The notes: generated by a model from the sequence alone, not told the origin. A stretch of 64,000 nucleotides of DNA from Rhodosorus marinus (GCA_029953675.1 JAMWBK010000012.1:372001-436000), one strand, 5' to 3'; shown: positions 10,565 to 21,645, counted from the stretch's first letter. Numbers and translations are program-made.

Positions 10565-11117
10565 CTTGAACCTGTTATACCGGGAACTTCGGCCTATAGT
10601 CCGGCAAGCCGGTCTGGAAATCGAACGTGAGAAACCTTTACCCGTCGCGGACTTTCAAAATGATGAACGCCGTGTAGCCGACCTGGTGATCACCTGTGAC
10701 GACAGCCGCCGTACCACATACGTTGATCTTGCTGTTCCTAACCCTCAAGCTAGTCGTTATCTCCCGGCTGCGGGGGAGCGCCGTGGATCTGCCGCCGCCA
10801 GCATGAGACGCCGCAAAGAGATCAAATACGCGGGGGCTTTGTCTTCCCCTGGTGTTCGTGCTTCGGCACTAGCACATCGCTTGGTACCCCTGATCATTGA
10901 GTGCTTTGGGTTCATGGACTCTGTTGGTTCTCGCTGGCTTCGAGAGTTGTTCCGCGAACGCCCTGACCGTCTTCAATCGTTGTTTACCCGTTTAAGTTTC
11001 CTGCTGTGGCGCATGAATGCCGCTTTGATGTTGGAGGCGCGAGTACTTCGCCGCGCTTAGTCTTTTTTTCCCCTCGGGTTTTTTTTTTTTTCAGCCTCCG
11101 ATTAAACCATTCGTTCG
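10565..11117 (+). mobile_element. F1 3' fragment with 11-bp target-site duplication
   Basis: It begins in the REL domain ('cttgaacctgttatacc') and ends at CATTCGTTCG. TTATATCGAGT flanks it at 10554-10564 and 11118-11128. An intact 164-codon ORF covers the REL core: VADLVI, 14 residues between the two Asp, and RRKEIKY. The flanks are not retroelement, so this is a clean insertion into unrelated DNA. Confidence 0.9.
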
Positions 11118-11128
11118 TTATATCGAGT

Positions 11129-12180
11129 ACTGGTGGTACTGTAACACGGTAGTAGACCAACACCTGGGGGGGAAAAGGGATGAAGTTGGAGAAGGATCTG
11201 ATGTCATCAACGTGGAAGTCGTTTCTATCTTTCAAGCAAAAAGTTCTTCTTTTCAAACGATGTGAGGGGATGTTGAGGAATTGAGAGCCACGCGCCAAAA
11301 GTGGAGAAATTCCGGCTCTGGGGAGAGGGTATACGGGCCAGGGGAGGACCATCGTCAACCTTAGCTGGAGCTGTCCCTGGTTTACATACAACGCTGACCA
11401 CGTTTGAAGCCCCGTGGCGGAGGATCTCAAGGAGGCGATCTGGAGACAAAAGTTTTGTTGCAGCCGTTGACACCCGGGCCGAAATCACTCAAGGGATGGA
11501 GTAAAGCTTGCAATCTCTCAGTTTGACTCAAATCGCAAAACGTTTTGGCTGATCAAGGGATCCCTCCATCCCGGTGTCAATGACAAGGGTTTTACCCCCG
11601 TCGAGCGGTATCCCTTTCCAGATATCTTTTGACGTGTTTGGCTTCACATTATGCAAGGGAACCGGCAGCGAAACTCCTTGAGGGGATGGCAAGCGCGGCC
11701 GAACTCGTGCGCATCAGTCCCAACAGTCTTCTGGTCGAGTGTGGTACATATTTGAGCTCACGCAGATTTCATTTATTCAAACCACACACAACGATTTTTA
11801 CCTATAGTTACGCGCTAATCTGTCTAAACAAATTCATTCAATCTGTCACGCACATTCATTTCATTTCAACCTGTCCACTCCGCAGGGCACGGTGTTGAGG
11901 GAGAAGAAGTCAAAGACCCGGCGTTTATAAGTGAGACTTTATAGGACTCTAGCCACTGGTTGAATATCTAGGAGTATCTGGGTGGTTTGATTAGAGTTTG
12001 AGAGTCTTTCTTTGGCTAGGTCATGAGATGGCGAGCTTTCTAAAGCGAGAGCTCTTCCGCTCTCCGGCGTGCAACGGGTCAATACCTGACTTGACATTGC
12101 TCAAAGCAATCAAGATACAATTTAGGAGAGTCGTAGAATCTCACTTCTAAACCACCGCGTCCCTGACTTCTTCTCCTTCA
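11129..12180. other. Non-repetitive spacer, no gene seen
   Basis: Between two F1 fragments. ORFs here are short or read into F1 sequence on the other strand. A gene fragment cannot be excluded, but I see no domain, signal peptide or splice pattern that supports one. Confidence 0.35.
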
Positions 12181-12182
12181 AC

Positions 12183-12505
12183 GCCGCCAGCATGAGACGC
12201 CGCAAAGAGATCAAATACGCGGGGGCTTTGTCTTCCCCTGGTGTTCGTGCTTCGGCACTAGCACATCGCTTGGTACCCCTGATCATTGAGTGCTTTGGGT
12301 TCATGGACTCTGTTGGTTCTCGATGGCTTCGGGAGTTGTTCCGCGAACGCCCTGACCGTCTTCAATCGTTGTTTACCCGCTTAAGTTTCCTGCTGTGGCG
12401 CATGAATGCCGCTTTGATGTTGGAGGCGCGAGTACTTCGCCGCGCTTAGTCTTTTTTTCCCCTCGGGGTTTTTTTTTCAGCCTCCGATTAAACCCTTCAT
12501 TCAAT
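12183..12505 (+). mobile_element. F1 3' fragment
   Basis: It starts at 'gccgccagcatgagacgcc', nearly identical to the copies at 10799 and 9998, and ends with CCCCTCGGGG, a T-run and 'cctccgattaaacccttcattc'. An 85-codon ORF is the REL C-terminus. No convincing target-site duplication is seen. Confidence 0.85.
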
Positions 12506-12574
12506 CCATAAAAGGGTTCATTTCATAAAAGGCATAAGAGACAGGAAAATCGAGGGCTTGACACCGCATCCCTT

Positions 12575-12660
12575 GTAAATTCTTAGACTTTTGGGGTATT
12601 CCCCTCAGTTTTTGTGTTTTTTTTTCAACCCCCGATTGATCCCATTCATTCAATCTGTCT
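12575..12660 (+). mobile_element. Old F1 3' terminus
   Basis: 'cccctcag', T-rich runs and 'caacccccgattgatcccattcattc' match the F1 terminus with several substitutions. Only the last 80 bp or so are recognisable. Confidence 0.6.
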
Positions 12661-13480
12661 ACTAAACGGAGGTGACAAAGCTAGAAAAATGTCGGTGGAA
12701 CATTATTTTGTGTCCAGTTGAGGTCAAGGGCGCTCAGCTGGATTAAGCATTACCATCCTTGCGGTTCGATATGATAACTGGTTCTAACGATCCATCCAAC
12801 GAGTATGAATCACCAAGAGCTGCATCTGCTTCCTAGTGTGCACTCTCTTAAGGGCGTTCTTGTACTCTTCCTTCCATCCCCGCCCTTAGTAGCAGCTGAT
12901 CAAATAGGGTACGCAAGGTTCGGTCCGCTGGGGAAGACCGGTAGCGAATCCTCCCAGAGTATGGATCTGAAGGGCGGTCAAGTTCGGAAGACGCCGAGGC
13001 CGACGAAACGTTCGAAGGAAGTGAGCTCGCTCAAATAAACTTGCTTGGGACGTCTCCGCACAAGCTTGGTGGTCACCTGGAAAACGTCTGAACCTCCTCG
13101 AAAGTCGAGAAAACCTCATAAATGCTTTTCGGTTAAGTTTCAACTCGAAGGGCTCACGCTAACGTTGAAGGATAAGAAGTCTGGGCCAAGGTGGTTTAGA
13201 GATGAGATTCTCCAGGGTACCTAGCTGTTGAATATCTGAGGAGTATTTGGGGTCACCACACTCGAAAAAGACATGGTACACACACAAAAGCAGCTCTCTT
13301 GCCGATGGGGAGGAATGGCTTTTGCAATACGCAGAAAAATACAACCATTCGCCTTCCTGAGCAGCTGACGGTCGACTCTAGCCCACAAATGGACGGGCTC
13401 CCCTTAGACGACGGGAACAAGCAATGCAATTCTATCTAAACCCCTCGACGAACACCGACTGCGACCACTGATCCACTCCA
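12661..13480. other. No supported gene
   Basis: Short ORFs on both strands, none with a domain. The right side may be the far 5' part of the third-lineage retroelement remnant that becomes recognisable from about 13990, but I cannot show it. Confidence 0.3.
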
Positions 13481-13989
13481 CGGGTCAACTCAACGAGCAG
13501 CTGCTCGAGGTTAACTTACAAACAAAACGCGACCTGCCACGAAGGACACCGCCCCCTGTACTACGAATTACAGATTGGAATTCACTGGCGCGCACAGAAT
13601 AAGATTGCCACCAATATAAAGCCCCCGAGACGCCCCTGCTCGGTTCAATTGACAAACTCCTATCCATCTGGAGCCACCGACGGGCGTTCAATGACTTGGT
13701 AGACACTCTGCACTTGAACGAAACATTACCAGCGCGTGTGAGATCATGTACCGGATCTAAAGGACGCACCTGACTTGGGAACTTCCCGACCAGCAACCCA
13801 CGGGGCCTGAACACTGATGAGACGAACCTTAGCATCCGGAGCTGGTGGGCTTGCCTCTTCCGGGTGTACGAACGTTTCGTACATGTACTATTTAGTACAC
13901 AACCGATTGAATCCCAATTAATCAACGCCCACACCACTGTACCAGCTCCACTGGGAGCTCGACACTGCGACGCAATCTGATCCGAGATG

Positions 13990-14470
13990 GTCTTGCCATG
14001 CTGCTAAAATAATGGCGACTTGAATTTTCCCTCGAGTCGACCGGGCACTACCCCGGCAGCAACCTACGCCCTGACATCCTCCGTTGACACTCCCGAACCG
14101 GGAAGCTGTCTGTACTTGACGTGAAAGGAACGTCACCGTTGCAACGCACCTACCTTCACAAAGCGTCCTGGGAGACAGGGCACGCAGCATACAATGCAAA
14201 TAAGTTCAAGGTATCCAAATATTGTGACGCGATTGGAGACCATACAGACGACACGATCGTGCCATTCTGAGTGCAGACCTTCGGGGATCCGGGTAAACAT
14301 GCGGATGAGTTCCTCCAAGAGGTAAGCCTCCATCTACACAACCCTGCAGGACAAGTGAGAGAAGCCCGATCGATGCTGAATCGAACATTGGGAAAGGTGA
14401 ATGCGCTCCTGGTCACACAAGCTTGTCGAATAGATGAAGGCACTACCCGTAGCCTCACCACCCACTAGGG
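13990..14470 (+). pseudogene. Third-lineage REL endonuclease remnant of a non-LTR retrotransposon
   Basis: The plus strand, across at least one frameshift and an in-frame stop, reads a (V)LDV-x-GTSPLQ strand, an alanine-rich helix, KFKVSKYC, then VPF-x-VQTFGDPG-like and a C-terminal helix. The order Asp strand, K-x-x-KY, aromatic-rich 'PF..TFG' matches the C-terminal REL domain of plant and protist LINE-like elements, and is distant from F1 and F2. An RPGTTPA-like block upstream in another frame would be the 'RPAD' part. The fragment is heavily decayed; the upstream part (13480-13990) is unrecognisable to me. Confidence 0.55.
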
Positions 14471-14542
14471 GTTCATCAGTAACGCCTTGACAGTCCTCTG
14501 ATTCAATTTTTAGAGGCTCCATTAGGGAGTCCTTTAGTAAAG

Positions 14543-14610
14543 CGTCCACGGTTAGATTTTTTGCCTGTTGGTTCGCCGTCCACGGTTAGATTTTTTGCCT
14601 GTTGGTTCGC
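14543..14610. repeat. 34-bp exact tandem duplication
   Basis: The unit starting CGTCCACGGTTAGA and ending GGTTCGC is present twice at 14543-14576 and 14577-14610 with no differences seen. This is a recent small duplication with no coding role evident. Confidence 0.85.
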
Positions 14611-15178
14611 CCACCGGCAACTACCGCCAGTTTCCTTGCCATTAGATGAGATAAAAACCAGATGAGATGATTAAAAATGATTTGCGCCCACTGTTAGGTA
14701 ACTAGATATCATTGGATACCATTTTCGAATTATCCAATCAAGATGAGTTTTATGTTGGAGGTTCACGAATCGCTGAGCTCGATAGGATAGAGGTGTCAGC
14801 GACCAGGTGGCGTACATAGGACGCCCGGCTCCAGTGTATGATTTTACTGGTTTTTAGTAGGCATAGCTTGAAACGCTACACAGGGCGTAAGGCGAACTAC
14901 TTACTAGTAACAAAATCGTGCAAGCCAAGGCATACACCTGGAAGAAGGTGAAGAAGAATATGAGGGTGAAGATGAGCAGGGCGTGCCACCGCATGACTTG
15001 CGAGTTCTTTGAGTCTGGGTCACCAGATGATATTGTGGCCCTAAATCCGTCAAACAGATCCTCCAGTCCGGACTGTTTGTACCTGGGCGTTTAGTTGAAA
15101 GCTGCGCTTTGGTTCTCATTGTGAGAGACCGCGTATCTGTTTCAGAGTTCAGTTGTTAGATCCAAGAATTGTAAAGGG

Positions 15179-15184
15179 TATAAG
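15179..15184 (+). promoter_or_regulatory. TATA-like box of the EGF-C2 gene
   Basis: TATAAG lies 33 bp upstream of the first in-frame ATG (15212) and 69 bp upstream of the preferred ATG (15248). Transcription about 30 bp downstream would place the cap site near 15210. That is one reason to prefer the second ATG. Confidence 0.5.
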
Positions 15185-15247
15185 AGTGGAAATTGTGCTC
15201 GTCTGAGAATCATGGTGAGGGTAGAAGTGCATGTACTGAAGAGCACG

Positions 15248-15958
15248 ATGAAGTCCTCTGTGGTTGTATATTCGATGGTCGTTTTGGGGCTCGCGGTAGC
15301 TTCCGCTGCCATTCGTTTGCCCGATGACTTCCCGTACGATGGAGAGCCGAACTTTCCAGTCCCTACGAAGAAACCGAGACCTCCTGGGTGCTGGATGAAC
15401 CCGTGCAGAAACCGTGCCTCGTGCGCGGAGAGGAGTCCGGGTTACAGGTGCACTTGTCGTCCTGGATTCGAGGGAACTCGGTGTGAGAGAGCAAAGTGGA
15501 CCGAGCTCACATTAGACGTGAATACGTTCTGGGGAACGCTTCCGGACAAGGATTGGGATTTCCTGTTCGGAAAGGACAACTACTCCGACCTGTTCATAAA
15601 GGTTGTAGCACACAGATCCTCTGGAACCACGATGACGAGGGAGACGCGCACCATCGACGAAGTCAACACCACCAGAAATCAGCAGGGAGGCATTGAATTC
15701 AATGAGTCCCTGTGGTTTGGGTTCAGCAAATGGACGAAGGTCGTCGTCTCCCTCATGGACCGGGATCTACTTAGCGCCGAAACCATCTACACTCGCACCT
15801 ACGTGTTTGGCCAAATGGCACTACCCGTTGAGTACGGAGATTCACAACGCATCTTCCCTATGCTGCGTGAGAACGGCAGAATGATGTGCTACGTCAGCAT
15901 CGACGTCAAGCTCTGGCATTGCCATGACCGCCCCACGGCGTTCACGGAGGCGTGCTAA
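15248..15958 (+). CDS. Secreted EGF-C2 domain protein
   Basis: 236 residues from the chosen ATG. The start at 15248 gives a signal peptide directly at the N-terminus; the upstream ATG at 15212 would add 12 mostly polar residues. After a Pro-rich linker (FPVPTKKPRPPG), an EGF domain carries six Cys in the standard order (C..C..C..C.C..C), from GCWMNPC to GTRCE. A C2-like beta-sandwich follows, with SDLFIKV and VVSLMDRD strands. C2 calcium loop 3 reads MDRDLLSAE, so part of the usual Asp cluster is missing. The same EGF-C2 order and Pro linker recur in the gene at 63525, and C2 alone at 17403. EGF-C2 is also the C-terminal arrangement of animal perforin, but there is no MACPF domain here. The likely role is calcium- or lipid-linked binding outside the cell (inference). 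A possible polyA signal AATAAA lies at 16019. Confidence 0.85.
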   Translation: MKSSVVVYSMVVLGLAVASAAIRLPDDFPYDGEPNFPVPTKKPRPPGCWMNPCRNRASCAERSPGYRCTCRPGFEGTRCERAKWTELTLDVNTFWGTLPDKDWDFLFGKDNYSDLFIKVVAHRSSGTTMTRETRTIDEVNTTRNQQGGIEFNESLWFGFSKWTKVVVSLMDRDLLSAETIYTRTYVFGQMALPVEYGDSQRIFPMLRENGRMMCYVSIDVKLWHCHDRPTAFTEAC

Positions 15959-15964
15959 AAAGCT

Positions 15965-17290
15965 CTGATTTAGAATTATCTAGTAAACCACCACCAGAAT
16001 TATACATTCTAAAATCAAAATAAATCCGCTCTCAAGGCAGTTTGACAATTAGCAGAAAACCACGTCATTTTTTGGGAAATAAAAATTCTAACTTTAGGAC
16101 AGACGTCCCCTGGACCGCACCTCGCCAAGTTTGCCCAATTAAACAAATCCGCTGTAACAACATCCAATCATATACTCCATAGGAGACAGACTTTCAAAAG
16201 TCCAAAAAGTAGGAACGAACGGACGCTTTTTTTATGAGTTCTGTATTCTAGATGTACAAGACCAATACCTGAAATGTGGATACTTATTGTCGTACAATCC
16301 AAAAATGGGAGTTTTAGACTCTATTTTGGAAGTTGTCCTTTTTGGGTAGTATTCATACTAGATATAGTGCGTAGAACGATTATTATGAATAAATTATTGT
16401 GTGTTATCCGAGATTTCATGAGAGTGGAGGGTGCGTGGGCTAGCGGCAACTTCAAGGCTGCTGACGGGGAAAAAGAATATCCCTTGGGGAGGAGGTGGAA
16501 GACAGGCAGCCTTTCCATCCTCCGCTGGCTGCTGTGAAAAAGAATTAAAAACACCACATTCCACTATTGATGTCATTAGACCACTACTATTGCCGCCAAG
16601 TGTGCTGTTGAGCTCGCTACGCAGGTTCGCATCTACATTTAAGTGTAAGCAAACCTTCGAGGGACGACGGCGGCTACCGATTCCATCGAGAGTCCCGTGC
16701 GCAACTTAAAACTTGTACTTCAGTCCAGCGCATCGATGAGGGCAGTTTTTGGTGAACAAAGACCCTGTCGCTCAGTACCGTCAGAGCTGGAACGTTGGGC
16801 AATAGGAACCTTTACAGGGATTGAGAACTCAACCTGACTCACCGGCACTCAGAATCTGGAGGAGTCTCTGAACAATGACTACGCGTACGCTAGAAGAAGC
16901 CCTTTTCTTCTCGCAGGAGAGCGATCCGGGTGCTCACAGCAGAGTTAGTGGTGGCCCCTCGGCTATGACCACACGAAACTTACCGCCACCTGATGGACAA
17001 GCAGAAAGGCCTCTACTATAATACCGATAAAACTGCTGTACCGCTCAAAACTGTGGACAATTCAGACGAGTAAATGAATTTTTAGCCACCTGCCAGTGGT
17101 TGCTTGTGGTGCGACATCGCAGCAATTTTTTACAGCTATATGTATGCTGGAAGATGCCACGGCAGTCTTTGCAGTTCATTGCTTGGCTTAGCCTCAGAAT
17201 TCCTCGACTGTCTTCCCTGAAAAAAGTCCAGCGGGCTGTGTAGACAGAGATTGCATCTATAGACAGACCATCCCACTCCCTGCTTGTTCA
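15965..17290. other. Spacer between EGF-C2 and C2 genes
   Basis: AT-rich near the ends. Short ORFs near 16274-16709 lie on both strands and look like chance. No retroelement ends are seen, so this is one of the few host intergenic spacers free of F1 and F2. Confidence 0.4.
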
Positions 17291-17294
17291 GCAC

Positions 17295-17300
17295 TATAAG
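17295..17300 (+). promoter_or_regulatory. TATA-like box of the C2 gene
   Basis: TATAAG, the same hexamer as at 15179, lies 108 bp upstream of the ATG at 17403. The shared hexamer in two paralogous genes supports both calls. Confidence 0.45.
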
Positions 17301-17402
17301 AAGTCACCGTTTCTGATCGATGGGGAACTTTGTGTTAGTCATCATAGTCCTAACGGATGTAGCAGTAAGCAGTAGAAGTGAGAGAAATATTTTGACGAAG
17401 CT

Positions 17403-17927
17403 ATGAAATTGTTTACGACGGTCAACGTTTTCTTGGTGCTCTTTGGAGCAGTTGCGGCGGTAAAGATTGAGTCTAATTCAGCCCGTCCTATCGCTGAACC
17501 TGAGATTGACCCGCCCATTCCGACCCCCCCCCCGCCACCGCAATCAGCGCTGAAGAAATTGACCATAGACATAGGAGGCGGGAATTTCTACGTGGACCAC
17601 GACGGTTGGGGCGCCGGAATCTCCGATCCTTATGCTGTAGTAACCGCTTTTACTACAGACGGAAGGCGACTCACCCGCAGCACAAGAGTCGCGTCCGAGG
17701 AGCAATTTCCTCGCTGGAACCAGAGACTGCCGTTTGGCAGCGGTGCATGGCGATCATTCAGGATCAAGGTTTATGATTCTGATTCCTTCGGAAACGATGA
17801 CCTGATGTTGGAAACCCCGTTGGTGAACATTCAAGACTGGCTCAACCATCCCATCCCGCTCACCGATATCCACCGCCCGTGGCAGGACGGGTTTGTCTAT
17901 CTCGACGAACTGCATCTGTGGAACTGA
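17403..17927 (+). CDS. Secreted C2 domain protein
   Basis: 174 residues. A signal peptide (residues 1-20, hydrophobic core VFLVLFGAVAAV) is followed by a Pro-rich segment (PPIPTPPPPPQ) and then directly by a C2 domain (about residue 50 to the end). There is no EGF domain. Calcium-loop residues look complete: DHDGWG..SDPYAVV in loop 1 and VYDSDSFGNDD in loop 3, resembling perforin-type and synaptotagmin-type C2. A WNQRLPFG strand matches the conserved 'W...F' of C2 domains. Compared with its paralogs at 15248 and 63525 it has lost, or never had, the EGF module. The likely role is calcium-dependent membrane or matrix binding outside the cell (inference). Confidence 0.85.
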   Translation: MKLFTTVNVFLVLFGAVAAVKIESNSARPIAEPEIDPPIPTPPPPPQSALKKLTIDIGGGNFYVDHDGWGAGISDPYAVVTAFTTDGRRLTRSTRVASEEQFPRWNQRLPFGSGAWRSFRIKVYDSDSFGNDDLMLETPLVNIQDWLNHPIPLTDIHRPWQDGFVYLDELHLWN

Positions 17928-17984
17928 GCCTGGACTGCTGGTTTTACTAGACTGGATGAATGGATTGGATGGATTCATTGGGCT

Positions 17985-18178
17985 TTAATAGAATAGCCTG
18001 AAGCTTGAAGCGCTGCGTAGGGCGTGAAAGAGGACTAGAAACTTGGGAGAAAAGCGTGCAAACCCAGGCGGCGATGGCGCACCGCGGCGAGCATGCTGCT
18101 AGAATCAAGCTAGATTACCTAGAATATCGCCAGAGAGCGACACTTAACCGGCGTAGGAGTCCCAGACTAGTCCAGTTG
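17985..18178 (-). mobile_element. F2 3' fragment
   Basis: The minus strand shows the terminal ORF2 blocks and the F2 hairpin (about 17996-18020: 'gaagcgctgcgtagggcgtgaaag' on the plus strand). It is diverged and 5'-truncated, and lies shortly after the C2 gene. Confidence 0.75.
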
Positions 18179-18533
18179 TTATTCTCATCCGGGGATATCC
18201 TGTTTTGAACAGATGAGTTTTCCAATAAACACTTTCAGTTGCATGTAACGAGCTTATTCCTATCTTGGGTGACATGGTTCTTGTTCTAGAAACCGTCCCA
18301 CAACCCTCATAAAGGAGCTCAAAGGGAACACAAAGCTCACTTATTTTATGTAGTACGGTTAGCCACTCCAGGTGGGAGTGGCGCCCCCTGGGCTCAGCTT
18401 CTCCACGACGAAGCAAACACGGTGTTTATCCCGTGGAGACATGCCCACTCCCCTCAGGTGGGGATCAAGCATCCAAGAAACGTATGATATACTGGACGAA
18501 GTTCGTCCCTCATCCGCTTCTCTATTGCGGTTA

Positions 18534-18695
18534 AAACGCCCTGACCGTCTTCAATCGTTGTTTACCCGCTTAAGTTTCCTGCTGTGGCGCATGAATGCCG
18601 CTTTGATGTTGGAGGTGCGAGTTCTTCGCCGCACTTAGTCTTTTTTTCCCCTCGGGGTTTTTTTTTTCAGCCTCCGATTAAACCATTCGTTTCGT
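18534..18695 (+). mobile_element. F1 3' fragment
   Basis: It starts at 'cgccctgaccgtcttc' and ends with CCCCTCGGGG, a T-run, 'cctccgattaaaccattcgttt'. TAAAA precedes it and recurs just after it at about 18699, a possible 5-bp target duplication. Confidence 0.8.
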
Positions 18696-19099
18696 TCGTA
18701 AAATGGCGGCTTGATTTTCGTTTCCGATGCTTACGTCCTCTCCTACTATTCTATGTTGAAGTGGCGTCGATCAAACCTGTATCAGCATTAGCCTGGTATT
18801 TCTGCAATATTTGTTGATTCTCTCCGCAATCCTTGCAATTCTGGCAGATTCGACCCCCTCGGGTTTGCACCCTCAATTCCACCCCCAGATCGCAAATTGG
18901 TTATGAATTGAGAACCCGTCTTGTGGTGACAAACCCGAGGTGTTTGTTCGGGTCAGACCCTCGATTCCGTTCCAGAACACCCCTTTTTTTTCAGCAGCGA
19001 GACCCTCGATTCCGCTACAGTAGAAGAGAATTCAATTGCCGTCCAATACCGGCATAAATCATTTTTTCCCGAATCGAAACGAAAAAAACGAACGAACGA

Positions 19100-20022
19100 A
19101 CGAATTTTCCCGAATCGAACGAACGAATGGTTTAATCGGAGGCTGAAAAAAACAATTGCGAGGGGAAAAAAAGACTAAGCGCGGCGAAGTACTCGCGCCT
19201 CCAACATCAAAGCGGCATTCATGCGCCACAGCAGGAAACTTAAGCGGGTAAACAACGATTGAAGACGGTCAGGGCGTTCGCGGAACAACTCCCGAAGCCA
19301 GCGAGAACCAACAGAGTCCATGAACCCAAAGCACTCAATGATCAGGGGTACCAAGCGATGTGCTAGTGCCGAAGCACGGACACCAGGGGAAGACAAAGCC
19401 CCCGCGTATTTGATCTCTTTGCGGCGTCTCATGCTGGCGGCGGCAGATCCACGGCGCTCCCCCGCAGCCGGGAGATAACGACTAGCTTGAGGGTTAGGAA
19501 CAGCAAGATCAACGTATGTGGTACGGCGGCTGTCGTCACAGGTGATCACCAGGTCGGCTACACGGCGTTCATCATTTTGAAAGTCCGCGACGGGTAAAGG
19601 TTTCTCACGTTCGATTTCCAGACCGGCTTGCCGGACTATAGGCCGAAGTTCCCGGTATAACAGGTTCAAGATCCGTGTGTGGCGGCGGGTTCGAGCACCT
19701 TTCACCGCCGGGCAACTAGCGAGCAGGTGGGCGCCAAAATCTGCGTTGTCTTCAGTCTGAGAGCAGAGAGGGCACGACGAACCCATCTCGTACGGCCAAG
19801 GGGGCTGATGTAAGCCGAGGTATAAGCGCAGTGAAGTACGCACTTCGAAATCCGACAGTGTGAGTGGCGGAAAGGCTGGTACGGTCATGAGCCACTGAGA
19901 GCTAATAACCCCTCCAAGACTACGTAGGCGGGCGCGAGCGCGAGAAGATGAGACCATCTGCGCGAGGAGTCGGCCATATGCAGCACGGTGCAAGTCCCAA
20001 GAAAGGATATTTTGCAGCGCAA
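19100..20022 (-). mobile_element. F1 retrotransposon copy with intact REL-region ORF (272 codons)
   Basis: The minus strand from about 20020 to 19100 carries the pre-CCHC region (FEVRTSLRLYLGL), a CCHC motif (CPLC..H....C, 11 residues between second Cys and His), then the REL core VADLVITC...YVDLAV with 14 residues between the Asp, RRKEIKYAG, and the C-terminal VPLIIECFGF block. No stop interrupts the 272 codons. The terminus is extended by several GAAC repeats (about 19080-19125). AATCG next to both ends may be a target duplication. Confidence 0.85.
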
Positions 20023-20029
20023 TCGGTGT

Positions 20030-21345
20030 TTATCTGGCTTTATTGGCTTTATTAGCATCTGGCTTTATTGGCTTTGGCTTGGCTTTATTAGCATAGCCTA
20101 CAGCGCTACGCAAACCGTTAAAAGGAACTAAGAACTAGGTAGGGAAGCGTTCAAACCCAGGCGCCGATGGCGCGCCTCGGCAAGCATGCTGCTCGAATAT
20201 CGCCACAGAGAGACACTTAAGCGCCCCAAAAGTTCTAAGTATTCAACAGGATGCTCAGTGAAACATTTCCGCAACCACTCCAAACCCGACTTCTCCACGT
20301 GACTGAAGCTTTCCACAATTAAAGGCTTGAACCGGTGGGAGCGACCCTCAGCGCGAGGTAGGCTGGCCATACTCTCAGCATACCGTCGTTCCTTCACGCG
20401 GCGAAGGGTGAAGCAGCTGCTCCCCGGGGACGGGCGGCAGCCGTAAGATGTGCGCTTGCCACAGGGCATGTAATCTCGAGGTCAACATATGCTGAGCGTC
20501 TGGCGGCAGCATCGGAGACGAGGAGATCTGCGATACGGCGGGGCGGTGCCCTGTCCGAGACCGATCTGGGTAGTTCCGATTCCACCTCAACCGTATGCCC
20601 TACCCGAGTCAGACATTCGCTGAGAATATACTTGAAGCGAGTGTGACGCCTCGTACAAAGACCTCTCAACAGTCCGCATGAACCTAAGAAATGGTAACCA
20701 CAAGCATCGATCCGACTCTCACATCCCTGACAGAAAGACGGCCGATTAGAGTGCCACGGAGCTTGTGGCAAACCCAGGTAAATCCGTGCGGCAGAGCGAA
20801 ACTGAAAGGCATCCAGACCGTGACCCAGTGATGACGGCGTGGTCGTTAGCCGCAAATGTGAAAGATGGCCTCCCATGCCGCGGAGGGGAGCGGCGGTGGT
20901 AGGCGGTGTGAGTGGAGAGTGGAGCAAGATCGCGTGAGCGGCATTATGTTGGCCCCAGGTGAGGCTATGTTGTATCACATCAGTGCGGGAGCTCCACAAT
21001 CGGCTCAGACCCGGGTAATCGGCAACCGGTGACCCGGGGCTAGCTTCCCCCTCGTCGGCGAGTACTGTGTCGATGGGAGAGTCCTCGAGCGCCTCAGTTC
21101 GTCCCCATAGCAGCTCCTTCCAGGAGCGAAATCTGGATCGGCTCTCGTCCGGCACGGCGTTGCACTTGCTGAACGCCTGTTGCAGAGCATCGTAGATACT
21201 CAAAAGCGGCGGCGAAGGGTCACGGGGTCTTCGCTAGTCAGTGCTCTAGCCAAAAGGCAAGCACTTCGCATCCGAAAACTCACCAAGGTGCGAAGCGCGG
21301 TAGCCCAGGAGGCGACCGCCCCTGCCGAGCATACTAGTCCACGTA
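20030..21345 (-). mobile_element. F2a retrotransposon copy, 5'-truncated
   Basis: The minus strand carries a 269-codon frame (21203-20394) with the post-thumb region, the CCHC motif CQGC..H....C and the first half of the REL domain, then a frameshift at about 20410 into 20469-20128 ending LNASLPSS. The F2 hairpin and an irregular GGCTTTATT-rich tail of at least six units occupy 20040-20100. The tail is one of the longest in the window. Confidence 0.85.
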
Positions 21346-21474
21346 GCATAGCCTACAGCGCTACGCAAACCGTGAAAAGGAACTAAGAACTAGGTAGGGA
21401 AGCGTGCAAACCCAGGCGCCGATGGCGCGCCTCGGCAAGCATGCTGCTCGAGTATCACCACAGAGAGACACTTG
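21346..21474 (-). mobile_element. F2a 3' fragment
   Basis: A second F2a 3' end (hairpin at about 21350-21372, then the last ORF2 codons) lies directly at the truncated 5' end of the previous copy. Both have the same orientation, which gives a head-to-tail arrangement. Confidence 0.75.
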
Positions 21475-21477
21475 TTT

Positions 21478-21645
21478 ATCTTGAATGAATTGGTTTAATC
21501 TCAGGATAAAAGAAAAAAACCCCGAGGGCAAAAAAACAAGACTGAGAGCGGCGAAAATCGCGCGCCTCCAACATCAACGCAGCGTTCATACGTCACAACA
21601 CCAACTTAAACGTGTAAACAACGAGGACAGACGGTCAGGGCGTGT
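21478..21645 (-). mobile_element. Degenerate F1 3' fragment
   Basis: The plus-strand text 'gaatgaattggtttaatctcagg', A-runs around CCCCGAGGG, then 'gcgcgcctccaacatcaacg' is the complement of the F1 terminus. It is sandwiched between two F2 fragments of opposite strands. Confidence 0.7.

Noticed and set aside
15248-15958. Calling the EGF-C2 proteins perforins
   Set aside because: Only the EGF-C2 order is shared; no MACPF domain is present in any of the three genes.
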